A DNA stretch of 64,000 nucleotides from Deltaproteobacteria bacterium (GTDB lineage: Bacteria; Myxococcota_A; UBA9160; JAJDAL01), in NCBI GenBank assembly GCA_029261875.1, contig JAJDAL010000033.1:1-64000 (forward strand), in the 5' to 3' direction. The notes beneath the pieces were generated by a model. The model saw nothing but the letters and a program-made list of their open reading frames with translations, did no database searches and was not told the origin of the DNA. Shown piece by piece: positions 24,501-31,961 of this stretch (positions within the stretch are counted from its first letter, which is position 1; each line of letters starts with the position of its first letter). The translations under genes and the position numbers were made by a program.

Positions 24501-25720
24501 GGCTGGCCGATCTGCGTGTCTTCAACGCGCTGGGGGAGGAGGTGCCGCACGCCATTGGCCCCGGGGAACGTCACAAACCGTCGCCGCGCGAGTTCCCCCT
24601 GCCCTTCTTTCCGTTGCGACCGACCGCCCGCCCGCCAGGAGAAACGTTCGCCCAAGGCGCCCCCACAGGCCCCTACCGTTTGGATGCGGAACTCTCCGCT
24701 CGGGGCGCCATCTTGAAGATTCGTCCGGAACCCGGCTTCGAGAACAAAGCTGAACACACGCCCCCTCCCAGCGGCTACCTGATCGACGCCACGAAAGCGC
24801 GAGATCCGATTGATCGACTCACACTCACCTTTGCGCCGAGCGAGACGGATTTCGTGATTCCCATTCAGGTGGAGGGAAGCAACGACCTGACCCACTTCGA
24901 TGTGTTGATTCAACGCTCGGCCGTCGCTCGCCTCGATCGCGCGGGCTACCGAATCGAACGCAACCAGATCGAACTTCCCGCAACCAAGAAGCGTTATCTG
25001 CGCCTCACGTGGCCGGGTACGGATCTGCCCGCGGAGCTGACTTCCGTCGAGGCCCGTGTAGCGGGCTCGGCGCTCCCCACGCCGCGCAAGCAAGGCCGAA
25101 TCGTCGGTCACGCGCTTCGCGAGGAACCCGGTGTCGTGCTCTTCGATCTCGGCGGGGCCATTCCCATCGATCGTCTGCAATTGGATCTCGGAAGCGCCAA
25201 CCGCTTGGTTGAAGCGGAACTCTATTCATCCGTGTCGCGCAAGGGACCCTGGCATCACCGATTCAGCGGGCTCCTCTATCAAATCGAGCATTCGGGATCG
25301 CTACAGAATCAGCCGATTCCCATTCCGGTGTCGCGACATCGCTATTTCCGACTCGTGGTTTCCGAGAAAGGCGGCGGCGTGGGCGATGAAACTCCACAAT
25401 TGATCTTCTCCTGGCAGCCCGAGCAATTGCTCTTCGTCGCGCGGGGCGGAGCTCCGTTTACGCTCGCCTATGGCCGCGCGGGAATCGCGAACACCCGGTT
25501 TGCCGCCCACGATCTGAGGCGCATCGCCAACTCCCATACGGTCGATCGAACGGGTCCGCCCGCGAAACTCGGCCACGAGCGAATCCTCGCGGGCGAATCC
25601 GCCCTCGCGATCCCCGAAGCTCCGATTCCCCGACGCACCTACGCGTTGTGGGGCGTACTGATCCTCTCGGTTGGATTGGTATTTGGGCTCGGATTGCGAT
25701 TGATGCGCGAGTTGGCCTAG
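21539..25720 (+). CDS. DUF2339 / DUF3999 fusion membrane protein
   Basis: 1393 residues, the largest gene here. Residues 1 to about 905 are a DUF2339 polytopic membrane protein: two N-terminal helices, a short coiled segment, a Pro-rich linker (RPPSPPVPRPAPPPPPAPRP, residues about 117-140), then some 25 membrane helices. Residues about 930-950 (SVLLALGLFASGHAANAAD) look like a signal peptide, followed by a full DUF3999 domain of beta-sandwich type (about 952-1340) and a terminal helix (LWGVLILSVGLVFGLGLRL). In other bacteria these two families are separate neighbouring genes, so their fusion implies a joint envelope function, still unknown. No ribosome binding site or start codon context is visible at the junction. 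Confidence 0.88.
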   Translation: MDKHRQTDDLATSGTSTVSYVVLALFGLLMGVSIDQSLWGALTGISLGVLLAAWQGAHTTARRTRLRLHGLEIRLRALEGERGAPAAEATSPVRRAPMPASESTPMPTQTIPAQRPPSPPVPRPAPPPPPAPRPHVPGFFEKAESALREFFLGGNTVVRVGVLVLLVGVSLLAKWAVDRDLFSIEARLTCASLIGVALTGLGYRTRLSRPGFGTTLQGGGLAALYLVVFSAFRLYGLIPAELAFGLFTAIAGAGVLLAVNQKSQALVFISSLGGFLAPLLTPAAYDNHLVLFSYYLLLNITVACVAWFHTWRPLNLLAFISTYGVATIWGSLRYNPADLATTLPFLLAFMVLFTAEAVLFALRSPPRLRGLVDGTLVFGTALITLLLQSFLVSNMEFGMAYSAAGFGLFYATLGTVLWRRFPETLRPLCEAFLALGVGFATMAIPFAFTDAYTTAIAWSLEGAGLYWVGLRQQRRFTLYSGVVLQGLAGISLLGSSLFAAGNEFLPLANGRFLTCTALAFAGFFMAWQTDARGAHLLDWERKIGRALVAWGLLGWSLAVVGEIDEFVATAFRVSALLVAIGVSGIALERVAHRLAWPRGRHLSLVAIPATLLAFLLGLESQPHLFANAGSVAWPLCLAALYGVLHRLEEDRPPWLAFAYAPALWLVTAVVAVGLMGFAETGLGLKGDWPLAALGFGIGAVLTTALWAVDSGLGPFGRYASAQLREGMTPLAALAFLWSLAAQFSARGDGIHPYLPFLNPIDVALMLASVAVLGWWIRGQKKLGTLIPGFEPVHAYAILAGSAFLWINGLLVRSVHQWTNVAFQFDALWDSVPLQVLFSIVWTLVALTGMLVSTKRSWRTSWMTCAALLAVVVVKLFTVDLSQLSAGAKILTFLVVGGLLLVVGYLSPVPPSDESQTPSPGNDGPGAPPILSVLLALGLFASGHAANAADAALEPDDFARGRQLALGSSGALQHVALDAAVYRGCVESGLADLRVFNALGEEVPHAIGPGERHKPSPREFPLPFFPLRPTARPPGETFAQGAPTGPYRLDAELSARGAILKIRPEPGFENKAEHTPPPSGYLIDATKARDPIDRLTLTFAPSETDFVIPIQVEGSNDLTHFDVLIQRSAVARLDRAGYRIERNQIELPATKKRYLRLTWPGTDLPAELTSVEARVAGSALPTPRKQGRIVGHALREEPGVVLFDLGGAIPIDRLQLDLGSANRLVEAELYSSVSRKGPWHHRFSGLLYQIEHSGSLQNQPIPIPVSRHRYFRLVVSEKGGGVGDETPQLIFSWQPEQLLFVARGGAPFTLAYGRAGIANTRFAAHDLRRIANSHTVDRTGPPAKLGHERILAGESALAIPEAPIPRRTYALWGVLILSVGLVFGLGLRLMRELA

Positions 25721-25760
25721 GGCGTCCGCGCGAGATCCGTACCGACGCGTCCGAGATCGG

Positions 25761-26564
25761 TCAGCGAGTCGCTTTCGCGCGCCACTCGGCTTTTGCTTTG
25801 GCGCCCTTGGCTTCGAGAATCGGCCGCAACCGTTCCTGTAGCCAGGGCATCGCGCCGACGAGTTTGGCGAGGCGAAGCGTCGAGGCCGGCAGCGCGCGTT
25901 CACGCTTGCGATCCCACGCGCAGGCGACGACCGCTTCGGCGGTTTCTTCGGCGGTCAAGAACGGTTGCGAGAAGACGAGATCCGGCGTGCTCTCGATGTC
26001 GTCCAACACGAAGGGCGTCGCGATCGGGCCCGGCGAGACGGCGGATAGCGCAACACCGGCTTCGCGGCACTCCTCCGCCACGGCGAATGTGAATCCCCGC
26101 AATCCCCACTTGGTGGCGCAATAGGTACTTTCGCCCGGCAGCGGCACATGGCCCGCGATTGAAGCGACGTTCACCACGACGCCTTTCGATTCCTTCAGGT
26201 GGGGAAGCGCGATTCGCGTCAGCAGAATCGGCCCTTTCAAGTTCGTATCGATGATGTTCGCAATCTCGTCGAGACCAACCTCACCCAGGTCGCCGCGGTG
26301 GTTTGCTCCGGCATTGTTCACGAGAACGTCGATCTTTCCGTAGGCGTCGATGGCAGATTGAACGAGGTTTTCGAGATCGGATACCGACGTAACATCCGTC
26401 GCAATCGCGAGACCGTCGATTTCCTTGGCGAGCATCTCGATCTTCGAAGCCGTGCGGGCAGCCACGATGACCCGGGCACCGAGCGCCGCAAAGCGGCGCG
26501 CGGCCGCTTCACCAACGCCCGATGAAGCGCCGGTCACGATGACGACCTTGTCGTCGAATCTCAT
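25761..26564 (-). CDS. SDR-family oxidoreductase
   Basis: 267-residue classical SDR using NAD(P). Cofactor motif TGASSGVG (about residue 11), NNAG (about 86), catalytic Ser in VASIAG and YCATK (about 151-155) are all intact. AAGGAG lies six bases before the ATG. It starts 22 bp after the stop of the CYP153-type P450 gene and is surely co-transcribed; oxidation of the alcohol made by the P450 is an attractive role but inference. The C-terminal 40 residues are basic and helical, longer than in minimal SDRs. Confidence 0.9.
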   Translation of the reverse strand: MRFDDKVVIVTGASSGVGEAAARRFAALGARVIVAARTASKIEMLAKEIDGLAIATDVTSVSDLENLVQSAIDAYGKIDVLVNNAGANHRGDLGEVGLDEIANIIDTNLKGPILLTRIALPHLKESKGVVVNVASIAGHVPLPGESTYCATKWGLRGFTFAVAEECREAGVALSAVSPGPIATPFVLDDIESTPDLVFSQPFLTAEETAEAVVACAWDRKRERALPASTLRLAKLVGAMPWLQERLRPILEAKGAKAKAEWRAKATR

Positions 26565-26586
26565 ACTCTTCTCCTTTGAACTCGTC

Positions 26587-27885
26587 TCAGGTCCGGGGCG
26601 AGACCCGAACCGGCAGTTTCGTGAAGCCTTTTACGAAATTCGATCGAACCCGTTCCGGTGTACCGACCACCTTCACTTCGTGGAAGCGCTCCAGGATTTC
26701 CTCCCAGAGGATTCGAAGCTGCATCTCGGCGAGGCGACTTCCCACACAGAAGTGAACCCCCCAACCGAAGGACAGGTGTTGCTTCGGGTTGGGGCGATCG
26801 ATCAGAAATTCGTTCGCCCGCTCGATGACCGACTCGTCTCGATTGCCGGACACGTACCACATGACGACCTTGTCGCCTTGCTTGATCTTCTTGCCTGCGA
26901 GCTCCGTATCCCGCGTGGCGGTACGGCGCATGTGGGCCAGGGGCGTTTGCCAACGAATCATCTCACTCACCATGTTGGGGATGAGACTCGGATCGTCGCG
27001 CAGCTTCTGATACTCCTTGGGATTCTCGTTCAACGCTACGACGCCGCCGGAAATCGAATTTCGCGTGGTGTCGTTTCCGCCGACGATCAAGAGCACCAGC
27101 GTTCCGAGGTATTCCATGGGTAGCAGGCCCTGGGTGGCCGGTCCGTTCGCCAGGGCGGAGATCAGATCCAGCGATTCCCCTTGTGGCTTGCCTTCCCGCT
27201 CCTTCCAAAGCTCCGTGAATTCCTGCAGGCACCCCTTGAGGGCTTCTTGGCGTTGCTCTTCCGTAAACCCGACGGCTCCCACCATGTCGGGACTCGCCGT
27301 CGCCATGTCGGACCAGAACGTGAGCTTGCGTCGCTCTTCGTACGGGAAATCGAACAGCGTCGCGAGCATGCCCGTCGTGAGTTCGATCGACACGCGGTCC
27401 ACCCAATCGAAGGTTTCGCCAACCGGTAGACCGTCGAGGATTTCGATCACCCGTTCGCGGATCAGCGGCTCGAGCCGCTTCAAATTTCGCGGAGCCACCA
27501 CGGGCTGAACCGTCTTGCGATGGGCGATGTGGCGCGGCCCATCCATGGTGATGAACCCGGCCTCCAGGGGAAAATCCGGATTCGGGTCGCCCACGACGAT
27601 GCTGCGCGCCGAGGAAAAGATCTCCGGATTCTTTTCCACGGTGACGATGTCGTCGAAGCGGGTGACCGACCAGTACGCGCCGAATTCACTCTCGGCGCAA
27701 TAATGAACCGGGTCTTCCTCGCGCAGGCGTTCGAAATACCCCCACAGCGTATCCGTCTCGAAGATCTCGGAGTCCGAGACGTCGATTTTCTCGAGCGGAA
27801 TGGAGTAGGGATCAGCGCCAGCCTGCCCTTTGGAGGGCCTGGACGCCGGACTCGACGCCTGGACGGTTTCGACGGTTTCGCTCAT
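26587..27885 (-). CDS. cytochrome P450, CYP153-like alkane/fatty-acid hydroxylase
   Basis: 432 residues. The start at 27885 is set by GGAGGG seven bases before the ATG. All P450 landmarks are present: I-helix GGNDTTRNS (about residue 274), ExxR in SEMIRW (about 312), and the haem loop FGWGVHFCVGSRLA (Cys about 381). The segments FDWVDRVSIELTTGMLATLF and HMRRTATRDTELAGKKI, as I recall them, are hallmarks of CYP153, soluble enzymes that hydroxylate the terminal carbon of alkanes, cyclic alkanes or fatty acids. CYP153 needs a ferredoxin and reductase; none is encoded nearby. An SDR follows in the operon and a GlxA-type AraC regulator is divergent, 137 bp away. Confidence 0.88.
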   Translation of the reverse strand: MSETVETVQASSPASRPSKGQAGADPYSIPLEKIDVSDSEIFETDTLWGYFERLREEDPVHYCAESEFGAYWSVTRFDDIVTVEKNPEIFSSARSIVVGDPNPDFPLEAGFITMDGPRHIAHRKTVQPVVAPRNLKRLEPLIRERVIEILDGLPVGETFDWVDRVSIELTTGMLATLFDFPYEERRKLTFWSDMATASPDMVGAVGFTEEQRQEALKGCLQEFTELWKEREGKPQGESLDLISALANGPATQGLLPMEYLGTLVLLIVGGNDTTRNSISGGVVALNENPKEYQKLRDDPSLIPNMVSEMIRWQTPLAHMRRTATRDTELAGKKIKQGDKVVMWYVSGNRDESVIERANEFLIDRPNPKQHLSFGWGVHFCVGSRLAEMQLRILWEEILERFHEVKVVGTPERVRSNFVKGFTKLPVRVSPRT

Positions 27886-28022
27886 GGGAGAACCCTCCGC
27901 GATGCTGGAATCGACCGTTCGACCCTCCAAACGCTACCGGCGTCGCCCGCCTTCTGCCACGCCGGGTACGGCGACCGCGGGGGCCGCCTTTCGCAGGCAA
28001 ATGGGTTCGATACCGTGGTGCG

Positions 28023-29033
28023 ATGAGTGACCGCGGCACCGACCGAAAGCCGCAGGAACGCAGCGACGACTGGCGGATCGTTCTCGTCGCGGTTCCCGGC
28101 TGCATGAGCTCCGCGATCTGTGGCAGCCTCGAGGCCTTCGCGATCGCGAATGCGCTCCGGGCGGGAGAAGGCCCCAATCTCCGGGTCGAAGTCGCAACGT
28201 CCTCCAAGGAATCGACCTTGGGATTCGGTGGCCTCGCGATTCCTTCGAACGTCGGCCTCGATGCCATCGAACACGCCGATGTCGTCGTCGTACCACCGAT
28301 CCTCGGCAGTCCTCACGGGCTCGCGTCCGCGCACGCGGAACTCGTCGATCGACTGGCGATCGCCTCGGCCGGGGGCTCTATTGCGGCCGCGACCTGCACC
28401 GGGACCTTCTTACTGGCGGAGACCGGCGTCCTCAACGGACGTCGCGCGACCACCACGCCCGCCTTCCGCGACTTGTTTCATCGCCGGTACCCCGAGGTGC
28501 TCTTGCGCACCGCCATGCGGGTGGTGGACGAAGGCTCCGTCGTGACGGCCGGGGCGACCACCTCGTATCTCGATCTCGCGCTGGCTTTGATCGCGCGTTC
28601 TTTGGGCCCCCGGGTGGCGTTGGAATCGGCACGCATTCTTTCCACCGATCGCAATCCACGCTCCCAACAGCCGTTTCTCCTACCGCGCCCGAGCGTCGAA
28701 CACGCGGACGACGAAGTTCGAAAAGCGGAGCAGTGGATCACGCAACACCTGGCGGAGCCCTTCGACACGGACTCGCTCGCACGAATCGCAGCCACGAGTC
28801 CGCGCAGCTTCCTGCGCCGTTTCCGCAACGCCACGGGCGAGTCTCCCCGCGAATACGTTCAACGCGTTCGCGTCGAAGCCGCCATGAAGGATCTGGAGGC
28901 AACCCAACTCTCGATCGAAGAAATCACGACCCAGTGCGGGTACGCGGATACGAGATCCTTTCGGAGGCTATTCCACAAACAAACGGGGCTCTCGCCCGCG
29001 GAATACCGCCGGCGCTTCGGGTACGCGGGCTGA
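28023..29033 (+). CDS. GlxA-type AraC-family regulator (DJ-1/PfpI domain plus HTH)
   Basis: 336 residues. The N-terminal DJ-1/PfpI-like domain (about 18-195) carries AATCTGTFLLAETGVL with the Cys at the nucleophile elbow. The C-terminal AraC double HTH (about 235-330) has FDTDSLARIAATSPRSFLRR and IEEITTQCGYADTRSFRRLF. This arrangement occurs in GlxA/FtrA regulators that sense small metabolites. It is divergent from the CYP153 operon, which is the most likely target. No Shine-Dalgarno sequence precedes the ATG; a TACCGT six bases upstream could be the -10 of a leaderless message (weak). Confidence 0.88.
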   Translation: MSDRGTDRKPQERSDDWRIVLVAVPGCMSSAICGSLEAFAIANALRAGEGPNLRVEVATSSKESTLGFGGLAIPSNVGLDAIEHADVVVVPPILGSPHGLASAHAELVDRLAIASAGGSIAAATCTGTFLLAETGVLNGRRATTTPAFRDLFHRRYPEVLLRTAMRVVDEGSVVTAGATTSYLDLALALIARSLGPRVALESARILSTDRNPRSQQPFLLPRPSVEHADDEVRKAEQWITQHLAEPFDTDSLARIAATSPRSFLRRFRNATGESPREYVQRVRVEAAMKDLEATQLSIEEITTQCGYADTRSFRRLFHKQTGLSPAEYRRRFGYAG

Positions 29034-29147
29034 CGCCACCCGGCCCTCCCCGCGCTGGCGGATTCGGCCCGGATTTTGTCACTCCCCACCCTCGATCCTC
29101 CCCCTCTCCCGAGGCAGTGTCTCCTTCACCGAATCCAAGGAGAAACC

Positions 29148-29963
29148 GTGAGCGACAAGATTCTCGTCGAAGCCAAGGGCCACATACTCACCATCGGCTT
29201 GAACCGCACCGACAAAGCCAACGCCCTCGACCGCGAAATGTTTCGGGAACTCGGCGCCGCCTATACCCGACTCGATGAAGATCCCGATCTTCGTTGCGGC
29301 GTCATTCATGCAATCGGTCGAAATTTCACCAGCGGATTGGACCTGCCGGATTTCATCCCGAGCTTCCTGGAACGGGCCAACAATCCCGCTGCCGATACGG
29401 GCGTGGTCGACCCCGACGATTGCAATCCGCTTGGACTTCCGATCGTCGGCATGCCCGAACGCGTATGTCGCAAACCGGTGATCGCGGCAATTCAAGGACG
29501 CTGCTACGCGGCCGGAATCGAGTTGGTTCTCGCCGCCGACATGGCGGTGGCCGGGTCCGATGCGACATTCGCGCAAGCGGAAGTGCGGCGTGGTCTGCTG
29601 CCGCTGGGGGCCGCCACGATTCGATTTCCGCAAGTCTTCGGTTGGGGAAACGCCATGCGATGGCTTCTGACCGGCGACCCCTTCGATGCCCGGGAAGCCC
29701 TCCGCATCGGTTTGGTGCAAGAACTCGTGGAGCCCGGGCGCCACCTGGAACGCGCCCTCGAGATCGCCGATCGGATCGCCAGTGCGGCGCCGATCGCGGT
29801 CCAGGCCGCCCTCGCCAACGCGCGGCAGACCCTGGACGAAGGACGATTGGCGGCTGCGCACGCCCTCGAAGATTGCGCTCGCCCGGTCGTCCTTAGCGAA
29901 GACATTCAAGAAGGCGTTCGCTCCCTCATGGAGAAGCGCGAAGCGCAGTTCCAAGGCCGGTAG
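29148..29963 (+). CDS. enoyl-CoA hydratase/isomerase family protein
   Basis: 271-residue crotonase-fold protein. GTG start at 29148 with AAGGAG five bases upstream. Oxyanion-hole segments are FTSGLDLPDF (about residue 65) and GRCYAAGIELVLAADMAVA (about 115-130), followed by FAQAEVRRGLLP with a Glu near the position of the first catalytic acid. The expected second acid position reads LLPLGAA, so true hydratase chemistry is not assured and isomerase or hydrolase activity is possible. The acyl-CoA dehydrogenase gene follows 40 bp downstream, indicating a fatty or side-chain acyl-CoA pathway in one operon. Confidence 0.87.
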   Translation: MSDKILVEAKGHILTIGLNRTDKANALDREMFRELGAAYTRLDEDPDLRCGVIHAIGRNFTSGLDLPDFIPSFLERANNPAADTGVVDPDDCNPLGLPIVGMPERVCRKPVIAAIQGRCYAAGIELVLAADMAVAGSDATFAQAEVRRGLLPLGAATIRFPQVFGWGNAMRWLLTGDPFDAREALRIGLVQELVEPGRHLERALEIADRIASAAPIAVQAALANARQTLDEGRLAAAHALEDCARPVVLSEDIQEGVRSLMEKREAQFQGR

Positions 29964-30003
29964 TTCGCGCAGGGGCGAAGCGACCGAGACACAGGAGTAC
30001 CGG

Positions 30004-31194
30004 ATGAGCCAGGCGACCGCACTCGACGGATTTCGCGCAGAGGTTCGAACACGTTTCCAACGCGTCGCGGATCAGCATGGCCATTCCGTGCGCGGAGATC
30101 GAGACGAAGCCGAGGGGCTGTATCCGAAGCCCATCTGGGACGCCCTTTGTGAAGGCAAGGCCATCGGCGCTCCCATTCCGCCGGAAAACGGCGGACTGGG
30201 TCTCGGATTGACGGGAATCGCCGCGGTGATCGAGGAGCTCGCCGCCGCCGACATCGGCGACATGCTCCCGATCCTCAACACCATGGTGGCGGTCCCGCTG
30301 ACGAAGTACGCCTCGGACTCGCTGAAGAGCGAAGTGCTGCCCGCGGTCGCAACCGGCGAGCGGCGCATGGTCTTTGCGGTGACCGAGCGCGACGCCGGAT
30401 CCAACGTCTTCGCCGCAAAAACGCGCGCCGTGGCCGACGGCGACCACTTCGTGCTCAGCGGCCAGAAGGATTACATCTCTGCCGTCGACCTCGCCGACGC
30501 GATTCTCGTTCTGGCCCGCACCACCTCCCTGGAGGATTGCAGGCGTAAGGGACTCAACGAATCCGCCGGTCTCTCGCTGTTCCTGGTCGATCGCGACAGC
30601 CCCGGCCTCGAATTCGAACGACTGTCGCTCCCCCGATTCCGAAGCGTCACCCAGTACGCATTGAAGATGGACGAAGTTCGGGTCCCTGCGAACCGACTCG
30701 TGGGTGCGGCCGGCTTCGGCGCGCTACCGGTGCTCGACGCCCTCAATGTGGAGCGTATTCTGATCCCCGCGTTGGTCCTGGGAGCGACGCGTTGGCTCCT
30801 GGACCTGTCCATCGAACACGTGAAGAAGCGCCGGGTATTCGGAGACGTTCCGTTGGGGCGCTATCAGGCGGTTCAGCATCCGCTGGCCGAAACGTTTCTG
30901 CGCGCCGAGGGCTTGCGGCGGCTACTCGACCACGCCACCGCCACCTACGATTCCGGCGCCAACCCCTTCGAGGTCTCGCTCCCCACCTCCGCAGCCCGCT
31001 TCGCCGCGGTGGAAGTCGCCGAAGCGGGACTCAATGCCGCCGGCGACGCCCTCGGAACCCGCGGATTCGAACCCGACATCGGGTTGCTGGGCTTTGCTCA
31101 ATTGGTCCGCGTGTTCAAATCCATCCCGGTCAGCACACCGGTTCTCCTCAACTTCGTCGCAGAACACCACCTGGGATTACCGCGATCCTCTTGA
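30004..31194 (+). CDS. acyl-CoA dehydrogenase
   Basis: 396-residue FAD-dependent acyl-CoA dehydrogenase; the start at 30004 has AGGAG six bases upstream. The family segment FAVTERDAGSNV (about residue 122) contacts FAD and substrate; GQKDYISAVDLAD and RVPANRLVG belong to the middle beta domain, and RRVFGDVPLGRYQAVQH opens the C-terminal helical domain. The catalytic Glu position in the last third is not obvious to me, so chain-length class is open. It forms an operon with the enoyl-CoA hydratase-like gene, next to the CYP153 cluster, consistent with oxidation of hydrocarbon-derived acids (inference). Confidence 0.9.
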   Translation: MSQATALDGFRAEVRTRFQRVADQHGHSVRGDRDEAEGLYPKPIWDALCEGKAIGAPIPPENGGLGLGLTGIAAVIEELAAADIGDMLPILNTMVAVPLTKYASDSLKSEVLPAVATGERRMVFAVTERDAGSNVFAAKTRAVADGDHFVLSGQKDYISAVDLADAILVLARTTSLEDCRRKGLNESAGLSLFLVDRDSPGLEFERLSLPRFRSVTQYALKMDEVRVPANRLVGAAGFGALPVLDALNVERILIPALVLGATRWLLDLSIEHVKKRRVFGDVPLGRYQAVQHPLAETFLRAEGLRRLLDHATATYDSGANPFEVSLPTSAARFAAVEVAEAGLNAAGDALGTRGFEPDIGLLGFAQLVRVFKSIPVSTPVLLNFVAEHHLGLPRSS

Positions 31195-31307
31195 CGACCG
31201 CGAAATCACCCCGACGCGGTCGCGGGGGAACCTCGTTTAATTGGTTCGGCGCGTTGAATCCGGTGACTCAGCGAAACGTCTGCCCTCTCCGTAGAGTCCG
31301 AATCCGT

Positions 31308-31961
31308 TCATGTCTCGGGGTCTGGCGGAACGAAGCGTTCGCAGAGTGCGCCGAGTGTGCCGCGGGCGTGGCGTTTCGCGTGGGGGAGTAGCTTCAGGAA
31401 GATTTGTGCGGTGATGAACGCGTCGCCGGCGGCGGTATGGCGGTCGTGGGGCTCGATGGCGAATCGATCGCACAGGGTGTCGAGGGTGAAGCTTCGAAAG
31501 GGTTCGTCGTTGACAAACGCACCATCGCCCTCGAGATGCAATGCGAGATCCATGGTGTCGAGCCAGCGGTTCGCGAGTTCGAAATCGAAATGGCGCCGGC
31601 ACGCCCGGTTCAATGCGGTCAGGTCGTGGCCAATGTGGTGACCGACGATCACTCCGTCCTGCAAATATTCGAGGAAGTCGCGCAGTGCATCGGGCTCGTC
31701 CATTCCATCGGCTGCCTCCTCGCGGGTGATCCCATGAACCGTGACGGACGACGCGTTGTATTCGATCTTCATCAGGGCCTCGAAGGAATCCTCCAGTCGA
31801 ATCTCTCCTTCGAGAACCGCGACGGCTCCGATGCTGATCAATCGATCTCGCTCCGGATCCGTCCCCGTTGTCTCGCAATCCAGCACGACGAATCGCACGC
31901 TGTCAAGGTCCGCAGCATCGATCCAGGTTTCTTCGAAAGCGCGGCGATAGAGGGAAGTCAC
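31308..31961 (-). CDS. DnaQ-like 3'-5' exonuclease (DEDDh)
   Basis: 217 residues from a GTG at 31961 that overlaps the upstream stop as GTGA. Exonuclease motifs are complete: ExoI VLDCETTGTDP (about residue 24), ExoII VGHHIGHDLTALN (about 109), ExoIII HDRHTAAGDAF (about 177). This is the DEDDh fold of the DNA polymerase III epsilon family, acting on single-stranded 3' ends, but it is a stand-alone protein without the polymerase-binding tail of DnaQ. Genes of this type are commonly found directly after DUF294 genes in Proteobacteria, as here. The pair is translationally coupled. Confidence 0.87.
   Translation of the reverse strand: MTSLYRRAFEETWIDAADLDSVRFVVLDCETTGTDPERDRLISIGAVAVLEGEIRLEDSFEALMKIEYNASSVTVHGITREEAADGMDEPDALRDFLEYLQDGVIVGHHIGHDLTALNRACRRHFDFELANRWLDTMDLALHLEGDGAFVNDEPFRSFTLDTLCDRFAIEPHDRHTAAGDAFITAQIFLKLLPHAKRHARGTLGALCERFVPPDPET

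Noticed and set aside
25721..25760. Partial direct repeat GCGTCCG..GAGATC in the gap after the DUF2339-DUF3999 gene
   Set aside because: Short and imperfect, in GC-rich sequence; no hairpin or T-run.
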